Below are positions 49,178-63,500 of a stretch of 64,000 nt of DNA, piece after piece (positions within the stretch are counted from its first letter, which is position 1; each line of letters opens with the position of its first letter). A program made the position numbers and the translations under genes. This stretch comes from Chrysomallon squamiferum (taxonomy: Eukaryota; Mollusca; Gastropoda; Neomphalida; Peltospiridae). The DNA is taken from NCBI GenBank assembly GCA_012295275.1, contig CM022679.1, positions 22,846,415-22,910,414 of the forward strand, given 5' to 3'. Below the pieces are notes generated by a model that was not told the origin of the DNA, made no database searches, and was given only the letters and a program-made list of their open reading frames with translations.

Positions 49178-49585
49178 ACTTAAAGATAGTATGTTTTATA
49201 ATTGAAGATTAATGTTCATTGCAATTACTGAATATTTTGTATTATAATTTCAGGTTATTGTGTCTATTGCCTGCTGGAGAAATTGTCAGAATTCTTTATC
49301 CCAATAATTGTCAAGGAGCAGGAAAATGGTATAGTTTGCTCAATAATAATCAAAAATAAGTTAAAAAATAACTACAGTGTGTTAATATATTTGAATGAGG
49401 CAGTTTTTTAAGAGAGGGGAGAACAACAAGAACAACTGCAGTAATGGTAACATTAATAATGATTACGATAAATAATAGTAACATGAAAATAATAATAATA
49501 ATATAAATGAAATAAAAATTACAACATAGGTAATAAATAACTAAATAAGTATTAGAGAAAAAGTACAGAATGCTTACACTATGTG

Positions 49586-49621
<36 letters not shown>

Positions 49622-51296
49622 TTTTTTTTTTTTTTCTTTAGTTGAAACCAAAGGAAACATTTTATCAGGTGCTGGGGCATCTGCAGGAAATCAAAATGTC
49701 ATTATTGAACACTCCAAAAATTTCTCAGTTGTTTTGTCAGCCCAATCAGAAGGTAAACATTTATTTTAATTTAAACAATCTATTTATTTATTATTTTTAT
49801 CTGTTGATAGTTTTTGTTATTATTATTATTATTATTGTATTATTCTTATTTTATAGTCCACTTTGTGTAATTTTTGTTAACTGAAAAAGTGAATTATTAG
49901 TTCTTCTAATATACCAGTACAAATAAAATTACATAATTATTGTTTATTGTGAATGTCAGTGTTTCAGTAAAGTTTAAGAAGCTAAAATGACATTATCTAT
50001 TTATTTGATGTTTAAATTATTATTATTATTATTATTTGTGAAAAAAAAGGAGGATCATGTCCCTTTTTCCAAATAGTTTTAATATCACAAAATAATAAAA
50101 AAAAATCTGCTTAAAGGTTTCTAAACAAAACAAAATTATTACTGCATTATTTATTTATTCATTTATTTATTTATTTATTTATTTATTTTTGTTTCATTAG
50201 TCCAGTACAGTGCCCAAGTATTGTTACAATAACTGTGAATTATAAATGATATAGAAAAAGGGAAATGATCCATGCTCTCCCCTGTAATAATAATAATAAA
50301 TGATGATGCTGATAAATAAATTTAAAAAAAAGCACTGTTATTAAACATTGTAGATGATAAAGAAGATGGAGAGATGTCAGAAATAAGAACAGTTGACAGT
50401 CAGCCAGCATGGTGTATGTGTGGCCATTGTCGCTGGTTGCCTACACCTGTAGAAAACGTTTGCTGTGGACGAAAACCTGCAGAGTGCAGGTCCATCCAGG
50501 TAAAACTATCTGCGTGTGAAATGATCTGTAACAGAATTACAAGTGTATCATTCCAGGTTTTCATTGGCCAATTTGTTGGTAATATCCCCAAATGAGCGAC
50601 ACTGAGGTTAATTATTAACAAAACAAAACTTTGGAGACATGTTGGATTCCATCCTTGATCATTTTCGTTTGTTGAGGTATTTATCATTCCAGCCTATCTT
50701 GAATATCTAGTTTACTTTTTCCACTCTGTTAATAGTACTGCTGTTAAGCAAACACCAAACAAGTTTTTTATATGTTATGTCAAACTATGGAAAAATAAAT
50801 AAAATGGGTAGAGTTATTTTCCTCACTTCTAAAATCAAAATTCTTCCTCATTAATGGTGCTTTTCAGTAATAATAATATTCTTTTGTTTCACTTGCAAAT
50901 CTAGTTTGTTTTACTCCTAATACATAAAATATTGGTATTGTCTGCATTGGTGACTGGTTGTTTGAACATTTAAATCTAAAATGTACACTAATTATTTTGT
51001 TATGGTTGAATCCTGTCCATGTTAATATATTCATCTGGTTTTGTTTTCAGGATTTGAATGATATTATTATTTATGTTCTAAGAAATCCGATGTATCCTCC
51101 AGCACAGACCAAAACAGAAGAACATTTTATAAATGACAACAACAGGAGGGAATGCTACAGAAAACTGGCTGAGAAAATTCACGGGAAACTTGGTCCAAAA
51201 ATTCGAAAACCAGTTCCAGCATGCTGTGTTTGGAGGGTTAGGGACCAATTTCCTGATCCCTTTGGAAAATACACTGGTTTCAAAGAAGCAAATTAA
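49022..51296 (+). CDS. Array unit 5: P2X7-type ballast-domain protein, intact
   Basis: Five exons, 49022-49041 (ATG 49035), 49254-49328, 49642-49752, 50354-50499 and 51051-51296 (TAA), join in frame to about 194 residues. The start codon is the only ATG of its short exon, and the split third codon makes Cys: M-A-C-Y-C-V-Y-C-L-L-E-K-L. The linker exon reads G-A-S-A-G-N-Q-N-V-I-I-E-HSKNFSVV. The Cys exon has W-C-M-C-G-H-C-R-W-L-P-T-P...CCGRKPAEC, and the last exon CYRKLAEKIHGKLG, VPACCVWRVRDQFPDP and GKYTGFKEAN. This is the simplest and least damaged unit, with one CxxC exon instead of two or three. The ballast-domain match is strong by motif. The N-terminal module and linker are not recognised. 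No channel, death domain or membrane segment is seen. Confidence 0.8.
49087..49173 (+). repeat. (AG)n microsatellite of unit 5
   Basis: An almost pure AG tract with one interruption (AGAAGAG near 49119), between the start exon and the CxxC exon, at the place homologous to the tracts of units 1 and 2. Confidence 0.85.
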
Positions 51297-51592
51297 CTTG
51301 TTTTTCAACATCTTGTGGTTGAACTTAACTAGTATTTTTTAAACATTTATTTCAGTTGTTGATCATTTGTTAGTTTTGTTTTGTGGTGCTTGCTTTATTT
51401 ATTGTTTGATACTCATACTTTACATTAAAAGACTTTTTTTTTTTATAATTATTTATAATAAGGATTATTTGCAATACCTAATAATCCCATTTAATGCAAA
51501 GGAAAATGTAGCTAGTTGTGTGGTTAGTTCTAATGGTCAAAGGGAATTAACTCCAGTTGACTGGTCTGGTACAATATATGCTTCAGACACAC

Positions 51593-51650
51593 CCTGGCTT
51601 TGTCAGAGAGCGTGTCTGTCACAGACGTGCTTCACAACAGCTCACTCATC
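51593..51650 (+). repeat. Dispersed repeat B, copy 2
   Basis: CAGACAC (from 51586) can pair with GTGTCTG (from 51612) across a TTGTCAGAGAGC loop, followed by TCACAGACGTGCTTCACAACAGC, which closely matches 24151-24190. The stem bases differ from copy 1 in ways that largely keep pairing. It is in the 3' flank of unit 5. Confidence 0.65.
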
Positions 51651-52470
51651 ACTCAGTCAGAAGTTGGTCTCTTCCATTCAGAAGCCATTACAGCAACTGT
51701 AGGCTGAAACAGAATATTAACATAGTTTTCAAAAGAAGATTGAAAACAGAACATTTTACTGTTATAAACAGGTTTTTTTTGTTGTTTTTTTTAAACTTTG
51801 TTAACAAATATGTATCTTTAATATGTTTATAGAGATGTATTAATTAGTTTTGTTTTATGATAAAAATTGTTGATGTTGTAGAATATTTTTAATTTATTTA
51901 TAAAGTTTCTGTAATAATATATTATTCTAAATGTATGTGATTTTACAAAAATTTCTTGTTGTCTTTTGTTAGCAATACATTTTACATCAGTATTGTAACA
52001 TTTTTTATTTTAATTTGTAGTTGATTTAATGAACTATAGAAATATTTAAATTATTTATTTATGAATGTGATATTGCATGGCCGTAACTACATTGAGGCAA
52101 ATACTTAATACAGAAATTAATGATTTAATGACATTTTTTATATTTTTTTTTATGGAAATATGTTATTTAAAAGATATAAAATATAAATCTCTATTCTGAT
52201 AGAAATGATATCCACTGAATGAATTAATTTATGTCTATGCCTTAGCTGGCCTCCAGACCCAGGCTTAATCTGTTTTGCTCAGCTCTGCTTGACAATTAAT
52301 TGTTTTTGCCTCATTTCAAAAAGAGTCTAGTTACAGCCATGACTTGTGATATATGGTTATGAAATCCAGGTATGGTTTTGATGTTTTAATAAAGATTTTT
52401 TAAAGCAGATTGGAATTTGCATTTATTATTTTACTTAATTTGTTTTTTAATTCATTTATTTTAATTTTAA

Positions 52471-52510
<40 letters not shown>

Positions 52511-53177
52511 TTCTAAAATCTAAACAGAGATGAAACACTTTACTTTTGTCAACAGCATTTTAAATAAAAACATTCCAGAGGTCGAATTTCAAAAATAAAT
52601 TAATGAAAGAAAGAAATTAAAATATTACAAATATATAATAAATAATAATACGTTCAAGTGATTTTTATGATCTAGTATAGCAAATAAGGTAATCTGGTGT
52701 GATTACTTTAAAAAGAAAATGAAGTTTACAACTAGTTGCTTGTTCATAGTGATGGCTTCAAATCCATATAATGAGTTGAAAAAAATCGACAGGCACACTT
52801 GTGTGTAACCAGGAAATAACAAAACGGCTGATAATTTCCTTTTGTTCTTTGGCTGGGAGCGACAGACTCCTGAAAGATAATTGGGCAAATACTGCGTGCA
52901 GTGATAATTCATAAAGTTCTGTTAAGTAATAAGTAAATATTAAACAAAATATATGTATTTGGGACAGAGGCAACAGGCTGCAAACTAATTGTAACAAAGA
53001 AGGTGTTTAAGTTTCAGTTGTGTCTTCCAAAGACTGAACTGTGTTAGAGGATCATTTAGAAAAATATTAATGTAAGCACCTTTCCACACCAAACTCGTAT
53101 TCCATTTTATGTATTAAATTTCAATGAACAATTTGTTGGGAAAAATGTAACACCATACAGTTAGGTTTTATTATGCT

Positions 53178-53213
<36 letters not shown>

Positions 53214-53671
53214 TTATTCCAGTCAAACAATCATTAAGATTTAGTAGAAAAATAATTGTGGGAAAGCACTTCTCCATTATCGTTATCAGGAACGCCACTA
53301 ATTATGTAATATAATAATTTCTTAAAAGCACTTAGGGTTTTCAGTGACTTCATACACACCTAGCTTTTCCTTCCATTCAAATGGAGAGACCTGAACAATC
53401 GATAATCAAGGTTGAATTCGTTACAGGGCGACTGATATAGTCACGACATAGTAGGATTAATTTCTTCGTGACTGTAATTAATTTATATTATCTAGATTTA
53501 TTTTCATGTGCTATTAAACACCACAGAACTTACAGAGGACGAGATAATTTATGGGGCGAGGACAAACTCCCTAAAGTTGTTTTTCTGTAAACACGGACCA
53601 AACCTCAGCTGTTGATTTGATATATTTTATGTTTATAAATAATAACGGCATCACTTACAATAATAATAATA

Positions 53672-53702
<31 letters not shown>

Positions 53703-53754
53703 GAACTCTTGTAAGAAAGTATTAACTACTTTCATTTGTGCTCAGCAAAATGCT

Positions 53755-53945
53755 CACACTTCCATTTAGATCACCGCCATTCTGGAAGTACGTTCTCTCA
53801 GCAGCACCATCTTAGACCCGCGTAACAAACTAATCCATCTGGAGCCTACGTACACAACCACGAAAAAATGGATTGCACGGGCCCTACTCTATGGGATTCC
53901 CGGGCCTATGTCACTCACCAATAAGCAGTGGCTTACAAGTTGAAA
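53755..53945. promoter_or_regulatory. CpG-richer promoter-like patch
   Basis: It has far more CpG and GC than its surroundings (CCGCGTAACAAAC, TACGTACACAACCACG, CCCGGGCC). It contains CCGCCATTCTGGAAG and CACCATCTTAG, which resemble YY1-type (CCATCTT) and ETS-type (GGAAG) sites of housekeeping promoters. It lies 3.2 kb before the TMEM220 coding start and could drive that gene or a minus-strand transcript; a GTGAGT donor-like site reads leftwards at about 53923-53918. Inference only. Confidence 0.4.
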
Positions 53946-54166
53946 TATGTTTAATATTCGTACAGAATCAAAAGAAGATATGGAATGATGAATACGAAAC
54001 TCCAGTTGTTACTTACTTAATTTACTCTTAAATCTGACAATTTGCGTCTAACTGTTGCTAAACTCTTTTGGTGTTTTTTTTTTTTTTTTTTTTTACTGCT
54101 GAGGTTTTGTCATGGAACCGTAATTTACATAATATGTCCACATTAATATTCTCCCTAACCTTCTCT

Positions 54167-54202
<36 letters not shown>

Positions 54203-54960
54203 TAATACTAATAAAAACAAAAATAATAAATTAAATTAAATTAAATTAAATTAAAAATAAACAATACAAAACAACAACAAAAACAATGGCAATACAGGTA
54301 AAGAGTTTAATTAACGTCCAGGTTCTTCATTATTCTGACACACACACACACACACACATGCACAAATGCACACACACACACATTGTAAAAAATAAGCCTG
54401 CTGAAATGGAACCAGCAATGACACCAAACCGCTGGAGGTTTTCACATTTGTAACATGACGCCACCGCAGCTGGTCCGTTATCTTGCATACTGTCACAGTG
54501 TTTACACGAGCTGCAAAGTACACGCTGATTAACCCAAGTAAGCATATCAGTTAACAATAAAAAATCAATAATTAACTGATATCCGCCTACGTTCAGAGTT
54601 TTCTCTTGGCTCACACATTAATCCATTCAAGCATATTTCTTTTCTGCAAATTTCTCGATAACATATTTTTAAATATTATTTTTAGCCAAAGAGAAAGGAT
54701 CCTCAGTTAGAATCGATGTTCGTCTGCAGATAAATTTGACTGAACTGAGCTCGCTTTGGACAGTTAAAAATAAGGTGTTTTGTTTTCTTTAAATTTTATC
54801 CTGAACACCGCAGGGTTGAGTATTGCCGTGTTTTATTTCTTAATTGTTGCTATAATATATTTATTTATTTTGCATCTTTCATTTCAGCTAATCCAGCTTA
54901 ATTCATCAATCTATCTGTATCATGGCATTTGATACTATAACACTGTACGAGAAACCAAAC

Positions 54961-54991
<31 letters not shown>

Positions 54992-56013
54992 TAATTACGT
55001 CTGTTTTATTTTCATTTTACCAGCAAAGGACGTAAAATACGAAATTATTTTTAATAATGTAAATTATTCCATAAGAAATCTTTTATAATATATTATTCGG
55101 TCTATGTTGCATGAGATCAAGTGTAACTAATTGTGTTTCTTTAATTAATTATTAATGTTATTATTTTTATTTTTGATTGTGTCTGTTTGGTTATTATTTC
55201 AGTATAATTGTATGAAGGACATTCTAATTATCATTCTTTGTATGAGTATGCACTAGCACTCAAATGCGGACAAGTCTAGCTAATTGTAAGATTCAATTAT
55301 TTGACCTCAAAACAGCAAGCAGCAACTACTTTATTAACCACATCAGTTTCGATTTAAAAAACTGTAAATTTATAAACTGTATAATAGATTTATTGTGTAA
55401 AAAATATTATTAATATTGATATTTAATTTAGAATGAAAAAGAACAGAAAAAAAGTAAGAGAAAAAAATGCCTCAATGTTGTTTAGAACAGTTAATATGTT
55501 ACAATCAAGTAATTACTAAAAAGAATAAATTAATATTTTCTTCCTTGCTTAAAAAGGAACACTGAACAATAACAATTAGTGAATAGTATCATTTTCAAAC
55601 ATGTCTCGATAATCAAATATGCTAAGTAGTAACACAATAAACTTATTTCACACCCTGCAAACGAAAATAAAATACGATCGGACGATCTTAAATCTCATGA
55701 GAGATAATAATTAAGAAAAAAAAAAGAACCCATAAAGCACACAGTATTTTTAATGGTTTTCTTTTGTATTTAGGTAATGTTGTATATTTGATAATTTTTA
55801 TTAAAATATTATGCTTAAGTTGACTAACTTTTCCATTTAAGATGAAGTTTTACAGCATTTACACATATGTATTATTTGCCACTGTTTTTATTTAATAAAA
55901 AGAATACGTTCCAAAAACAATTTATTCTTTAATTTGATGATTTATTTTAGCCAAATTGAGGTAACAACACAGAAATTTCAATAGAATAACAACACAAATA
56001 TTAATTTAAGAAA

Positions 56014-56066
<53 letters not shown>

Positions 56067-57038
56067 TCGAAATAATGAAATTAAATAAATAAATAAATAA
56101 AAAGTTAAATTTAATAAAAAAAAAAAAATAATAATAATTTTAAAAAGCTTATATATTTATTGTGTAGCAATAACCAACATGTAACACAAATCTACATAAA
56201 TCTGGTTAGAAAAAAAAAAAAAAAAAAAAAAAAAAAAGGAGAAAATTATGTTGGAAAATAAGAATAGAATACCATCTCACCTGAAAGGAATACTGCACCT
56301 GTAATGATCATACTTAATTAACACATACTTTTGTTTTGGGACCTCCCACCTCTAAGTGACCACAATAAAAAGGTATGACATATTATAACAGATTTTGAAA
56401 GTATCCTGGTATTTATTTTTAAACATGTTATATATGGTATGTCAGCTATTTACTTATATAAATGTCATATTTATAAAATCTAACTGATAAAAATATGTCA
56501 TTTAATTACATGATGACTGTGATGTTCCCCTATTATTATTGTATTTGTACATAGCAGATTAATTAAGGAATTTTCCTGACATGTGAGAGTTCCTGGATCA
56601 TTTCACTTTGGTGCACTGATTGTGTTATTTCCCATTTCTGACTAATGACTAATTGAAGAGTGGAATACATTTCTTTGATGAAGGTGGTAAAGTGCATATA
56701 AATGATTGCTTACTGCTCATGGAAATACATTATTGTAATGATTTTTTTTATCACAGTATTAAAATAGTTAATAAATGTTTTATAACCCCCCCAAAACATC
56801 AACAAAAAACAAAAAGAAAATAGCAGTAGAAAATATGTAGTAAGGTTGAATGGGACACTAAGATTTTAGTATATGTGTATATATGTGTGTGTGTGTGTAT
56901 GTGTGTGTGTGTGTGTGTGTGAATGGTAAATGCACATAAACTATTTAAAAGTAGTTATGTGTGTCTATGTGTATATATAAAGTGGTATTTGTATTTATAT
57001 GTGGATGTAAAAATAATTCTTTGCTTTATTTCTTTCAG

Positions 57039-57099
57039 TTTTATTTCCAAATAACAATGGAAGACCATTAATTAATGTACAGGACCATACAACATCACC
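57039..57099 (+). promoter_or_regulatory. TMEM220 5' leader with two upstream ORFs
   Basis: The exon begins after TTTCTTTCAG (acceptor ends 57038). Before the chosen ATG at 57100 there are two others: 57057, coding M-E-D-H-stop, and 57075, which opens a 19-codon frame overlapping the true start and ending with TGA at 57132-57134. Both are out of frame with the protein. They may lower translation, but this is not known. Confidence 0.5.
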
Positions 57100-60000
57100 A
57101 TGTCAGACAAGATAAACTTGATATCCTTCAGTGAACATGATCACACAATCAGTCACAACGTTGTCATCTGGCGAGTTATCAACCTGCTGATGTCAGTTTT
57201 CTTCATGTTGGCAGTACTAGTTAATGTATGTGACATCTGTTGTTTTTGTTTCTTTAAATTAAATATGTTTCTTTAAGTTAAATGCCAAATTTGTCTTAGA
57301 TGTTCAGAGGTGTGTTAGTAATAGACAGAATACACATCCACTGATCATAGACAGCATATTCATATTAATAATCATAGTAAAAACATGTTAATCAGACACT
57401 ATACATTTATTAATCACAGACAATATACACATGTTGATCATAGGTAGCATACATGTTTTAATCATGAATAGTGAGCACATGTTAATCACAGCCAGTATAC
57501 AGGTGTTAATTATAAACTATTAACATGTTAATCATAGACACTATACACATGTTTATCATAACCGTATACAAATGCTTTCATGACAGTAATAAACGTCTTG
57601 CTAAATTCTGTGTCAGAGACTTGGCTTATTCAGTTTTAAACTTTTTTTTATTGTTGCATCTTCATAATCTTTGATATGTTAAATATTTAAATTTTCTAAT
57701 TTACAAATGTTCTGTACATTCTTAATGAGTTGTACATATTTTACAGCTTTTTCTCATCAAACAGAGTAGATGATATGTTGAAAATTAAAAGTTTTCTGAA
57801 TCAACCATATCTTCCATAAATAGAAGCATTTATCAAGACATTAGACATTATTCATTCATTTATTTTGTTTTTCTTATATATATTATTGAAAGATACTTAC
57901 ATATTTTATTTTTATTTTTTAGGTGAATGATGAAGACTGGTATTTATGGATGGTAGGTTGAATTATTTAGATTTTAATAAAACAAATTATTTTACGAGTT
58001 GTTTTAAAGACTGGTTATGCATGTCATAACTACTGACTGAAGTCTTTCACAAAAGGGAGATAACACAGTGCAAAAGTTTATTTGAACTTATATTGTTGTT
58101 TCTTTCTTCTCCTCAGCCTATGTATGGAATTCCTGGTTTGCTAGCTGCAGTGTTAATATTCTGGCCACAAGCTGTTTCAGGTAAAATAACAGAAATGTTT
58201 ATATGTTTTTCCATCTGCAAGTATTCCTACTTAGTGGGTTTAAGGTTCATAGCACACAGAATGTTTGACAGAATTATTATTTTGTTAGATTTATTGAAGT
58301 TGGCATGAATAAATTATTCACAGACATTGCATTAAAGATTAATAGTTTGAACAAGGTTCCATATAAACAATGGCCCTTACATACAAAACATTTGTTGACA
58401 CTTGCTGTAGCATACACTGGTTACATGGACAACAGGACCAGAGAGTTCCTGGCAACTGCTGGGCATACCCATGCCTTAAGACAGCCCTGTATATCAGTGA
58501 TTGACATAATTATTGTCTGAACTTTATAATAATATGCATATGAAACAATTTATTTTTATTTTAATTTTATTTTATTTACTTTTTTTTTTTAAAGTTTTGC
58601 TTTATTCTTTTATTTCAGAAAGTAGTTTGTGGATGAAAACAGCAGTGGCAGATTTGGCTTTCAGTGTGGGTTACATGTTTTACCAGATTGTTGTTTTCAT
58701 TCAAGTTATCAGCAATGACGTTCAGAATCCACTAAAACACGAAGAAGGAAGGTTGGTGTAAATGTATAGAATTTAAATGTACAGCTTTTCCATAATAATA
58801 ATGTGAGAAGAAACTTGCTACTGTAATTCTCTGTGCTGTTATTATTAATTAGCAATAGCTATCTTTTTTATGTGCTTTCTCATATACAGTCAAAACAATC
58901 AGTAATGGACCAGTTTTTTTGAGCCCTGAAGCTAAACCTGTTCAGGACCCTTTGCAAGCAGCAACAAGATCTGGTTAATCATTGTTATCTTGTTTAATTG
59001 GCTTGTTCCATGACAGATCATTGTAAATCTTTGAAAAATTTAAGCACAACACCTCAGATTTGGATTAATATTTAGAAGCAATGTGTTCTAAAATTAGGGA
59101 CCCTGAGGCTTAAGAAGTATTAGTTTCATAACAGACCTATCCTTGGAAACTGTACTATAGTCTTTGACAGATTAACTGTAAAGACTTGATCTAAAAAGGG
59201 GAAGTAATCCAAGATGACTGACCAATATTTAGTTTTGATTATAAAATTAAAAGAAAAGAAGGCAGGAAAGTTGTTTTTTTATGACGATGCACCCAAAATT
59301 ATTTTTAAACTAAAGTGATATCACTCAATACACATGGTAAATAATGATACAAATAATCAGATAAAGTGTACAGCCATATAATCAGCTTCTCTCATTTTTG
59401 ACTGGCAGTAAGGGATTGTTTTATCTGAACCTTTCTTCAGCCTGGAAAATCTTTGATAGCCAGTTGTGGAATTCTGGTAGAAAAACAATATAGTCCCATT
59501 AACTGTGTTAAAGAGAATTATTACTGCCACCATTTGTTTCAGAGACTTAACCAGAATCAGTTCATCTCAGTCCCTCAAATGTTAACTTTATCATTCAAAA
59601 AAATAAAAAAATAAAACTATTTTGATATCAAAAGATTTTTAGTGTTAATATTGCATTTTGTTCTTGTTATTTTTCAGAGAAATGGCTGGACTTCTCATTA
59701 TTATCACTTGGCTCGTTATATTTAGATTCACAAATGTTGGAAGGTAAACAAAATGTCTTTATCTGTTGTTTTCAAATATTTGTTGCCATTATTTTATTTA
59801 TTTATTTATAAAAATGTACAAATATAATATTATATATAATAATATATATGTTATTGATAATTATAAATATTTAACTACATACTATTATTACAAATACAAT
59901 ACAAACAAATTGAAAAAGAAACAAGAAAATTTGTATTATTACTACTACTTCTACTACTACTACTATTATTATTATTATTATTATTATTATTATGATTATT

Positions 60001-60260
60001 AATTTATTGGGGATTTTTTAGTTGATTTTTTTTTTAATGAACTGTGTCTCACGCATAATCATTTATGATCATATAAATTATCTAATGAATTAATGAATTA
60101 TTTAATTTTTAGACCTGATGCCTCACTGTTGAATAAGAACATGATGAAAGTGTTGGTGACTTTGGCCATCACCTTGGCAACTGTTCCCATGATAACATGG
60201 TCTTTGTGTTTTATTGGTGACTGGCATCAGAAACTTGGTCACTGCACAGGAATGTTCTAG
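57100..60260 (+). CDS. TMEM220: Transmembrane protein 220
   Basis: Six coding exons, 57100-57225, 57923-57952, 58117-58180, 58619-58751, 59678-59743 and 60113-60260 (TAG), join in frame to 188 residues; human TMEM220 has about 160. The match is clearest at V-N-D-E-D-W (human VNDPDAEVW) and at HEEGREMAGLLIIITWLVI (human [20 protein letters not shown]). Hydrophobic segments at roughly residues 27-42, 53-68, 78-100, 120-135 and 148-168 suggest a small multi-pass membrane protein. The N-terminal 20 residues are polar and longer than in human. TMEM220 has no well-established biochemical function. Introns are short (0.2-0.9 kb), and the second exon is a 30-bp micro-exon. Alternative downstream starts seem unlikely because the first ATG in frame fits the leader. 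Confidence 0.93.
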
Positions 60261-60513
60261 AACAGTAATTCACAAATTCTCTCTTTAAAAGCTAAACTAT
60301 ACACTGATATCAAATCTAGATCAAGTTAAGATTACCTTATGATTTTTATTCTGATGTTGCATTTTTTTGGATTTTGTTCTTTAGAAATGTTAAATGTCTT
60401 GTGAAATTAACTTTGTTTTAGAATGGGTACTACCCACTTAATCAATACCTGGTATGATATTTTTAGGGGATACACATTTTTGATGGAATTGTTTCCATCT
60501 TAATGAAAATAAA
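60261..60513 (+). terminator. TMEM220 3' UTR with poly(A) signal
   Basis: The first AATAAA after the stop codon is at 60508-60513, within GAAAATAAACTAAC. A later AATAAA at 61886-61891 could be an alternative end. Placement is by hexamer only. Confidence 0.45.
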
Positions 60514-63500
60514 CTAACTGTTAGAAATATGTATTAAATTTATGTGCAGTGTTTTTAATAATGCATTTAAAATGATGTCATTCCAGTATGGGTTGTAAGT
60601 ATATACATAAACAAACAAATTTTGCTTAAAAATAATGGGCATACTTAATACATTTATAATTAACCAATATAATGTAATTTGATTCTGCTTAAATAATACA
60701 TGAACACTAAAAGTGTCCTTATAGTAGTCTGATTAATAATTGTCTTTAATATTCTTTTATTTTTTGATCTACTGCAGAATTTTGTAATACAGTATTCTGG
60801 AAGTCTGTTAGTAATTTTTTCTTTTCTTTTTTGTGATCAGTGCCCCTCATTTTTCAAATATTTGACTAGTTTCTATAATGGGTATTTAATTTTATTTTGG
60901 TTTTTACAATCAACTTCACTGTTTCTGAATTATTTAAATTTATATTTTTGATAAACATTTATTATTTTTAGTTTTACTGAAGACAAAGTATGTACAGGTC
61001 AGAACAAACCTTTCTACACTGGGATACCTTTATGTGTAATGCATATTATTAAAATTTTATTTCTCTTTTAACCCTTTTCTTGCTGAAAATAGATGCATTC
61101 ATCCATTCATCGTTAACTGTGGAAAGTGGATTTATCCCACAGCCTAAAAACAAATGTCTTGTTATGCTATGAGAAATGGATACCAGTCCCCCAGACTTCC
61201 AAAAGTGACATCAGCTAGGATGTGCTGTCAACTGTGGGATGGTAGCACAATTACCAATCTTGTTGATTTTTGCCAAGAACTGTTTTTAATTATGCAGTGA
61301 AAGGTTAAGTAAAAGCCTCAGAAGTAATATGAAGTGAATTTCTGATACAAAATTTCCCAAAGAACTTATGTTTTATGTTTCTTCATTAGTCATCTGAACA
61401 AGACAATGGGAAAAGCACTGCTTTGACATACTCTTTGCATGTACTTTTACTTTTTAGCTTTATTATGTTTGGTATGAAATGCACATAATTTTAATTTTTA
61501 TATAATTATCATATCAACACAGCATTATTTCCATGATTATGGTTACTGGCCCAACAAAATACATTTAATTACTAATACTCATATACAAAATTTACATATA
61601 TTTATATTTGTATCTGTATCTATATCTATATATTTATAATTACGTATCTATTTATTTAATGCTATATTTTTACATTTTACTATTATTAAACTTAAGTAAT
61701 GTGTCTCTTCAGAAAATGAATGTTAAAATTTATTTATAACAATTTGTTCTAACAATATTATAAAGATTTTAATTAAAAAAAAAAAACCCCAAAACAAAGT
61801 TGTTGAGAATGTTTGCTTTATAGTGTTATCTAAAATTACAACTCTATATTTTTGATAAAATGTTTAGAAACTTTGAAAGGGTTGAAATAAAGCCTATACA
61901 CTTATATGAGTATCTAGTGATTTATTTTTGTAACAAGTAAGAATTTATTTTTTGTGCAATTTACAATGATACAAACTACATACATTTTGAAGATTTTCAC
62001 GTTTTATTGGTTTAAGACACTAACTTACTATAATGATTGCATTTTTATGTCAGTTGATTTATTTACATCATTACAAAATTCCATATTTATCGAGTTTTGT
62101 TTATATATTTAATTATTTGTATAAAATCATGTTATAAATGTTAAAGGAAAGTCTCCAAACATTCTCAAAATTAGTGTCTTATAATTATTGTACTTTATTT
62201 TTAGCAAAGGTTAATGTTACAAATAGAAAAACCTTTAAAAATACCAAATGTATTTAGACTAATCATCAGTAACTTAATATGTTTTCATTATATATCTGTG
62301 TAATTTTTAAAGCCATTTTATTATATACTTTTATTTTATTTATGTATGTATAAATAAATGATAGTTTATTATATCAAAAGATCATATACTCCAAAAAGGA
62401 AATCCATTATAATTGTGGTAAGGACAATATGTTTATTCAGTGTTGTGACTATAAATTATTTTTATGAGAGTAATACCAAAGCTGTCTCTAAACTGAAGCC
62501 AAAAATTAATTTTAATAATGGTTGATAAGAAAAAAAAAAACCAAAGAAACCCCCCACATTAATATGACATATTATTTAAATGAAATTTAAATCAAACTTA
62601 CAAATGTTGATTTTATTTTGTTTGTATATATGTGTGTTATGCATTTCAGGATAAAATCTAAATGACATTGAACAGGTGCCAAAAGCAATTTGTAGCTCAT
62701 TTTTGTTTTTTCACTTACAGCAAATTATTTTATTTTATTTATTTATTTATTTATTTATTTTTTTTGTTTGAAAATCTAAACTGTACTTCATTTGGTAATT
62801 TTATCTGAAAAGTCATGAATCTCACAGAGATCTATCCAGCTTTTGTAAAATAGGAAATAATCATTTAATACAGATAGAATAACTTTTAAATTAATACTCT
62901 TTGTGTAGTGAAATTTTTGGTAACAGTGGTTTGTTTTTTTGGAATATTTAATCCTTTTCAAGGTGCTTTTCAGATCAACTGACATAGATACTACTACATT
63001 TAATAGTAAAGCCTTACATCTGATTTGGATATATTTTTATATTAATAGGAATACATATGTTGTAATTTATACATGTTAAATACAAGAAAAAAAGAAAAGA
63101 AAAAAGTAAGATATATTTATGTTAAATAGTCCCTTTTAATACTATTAATTGTGACATTTTCAAAACCACTTATTTTGTGTAGAGTTTATGCGAACTTGTC
63201 TGCAAAATGTAGTCAAAGTACATTACCTATTCATTTTGGATTGTTCTTAATATTTTTTTTTTTTTTTTTGTCATTTACTGATATTTTTGTTTGTTGTTTT
63301 TGTTGTAAACTGTGCCAAACTGTTACTTTAAAATATATGAACATATTGAAGTATTAAAATTCTAATTACTTATCACCATGCCTACAGCCTCTTCTTGTTA
63401 ACAGTATTTTTAACCATGTATAACTTTGTGTTGTTGTTTTTTAATGTTATTTCAAATATTTACATATATAATCTGAAACTGTTGTATTTCAATGTCTAAA

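Larger units (their letters stand above)
51297..57038. other. Intergenic region between array unit 5 and TMEM220
   Basis: AT-rich with (ATT)n at 52478-52508 and 53180-53211, (TAA)n at 53670-53701 and 56018-56062, (CA)n at 54341-54358 and 54960-54986, and long A or T runs at 54069-54094, 54168-54185 and 56208-56238. The only compositionally distinct part is 53755-53945. A 5' UTR exon of TMEM220 must exist somewhere here because the coding start exon has an acceptor, but I cannot place it. Confidence 0.55.

Noticed and set aside
54311-54614. Overlapping minus-strand frames with a Cys/Val-rich end
   Set aside because: The Cys/Val part is a CA repeat. The rest shows no recognisable domain, and I could not build splice sites around it.
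58305-58520. Open frame in the TMEM220 intron after exon 3
   Set aside because: It has no match to TMEM220. Exon 58117-58180 joins in frame to 58619-58751, which agrees with the family without it.
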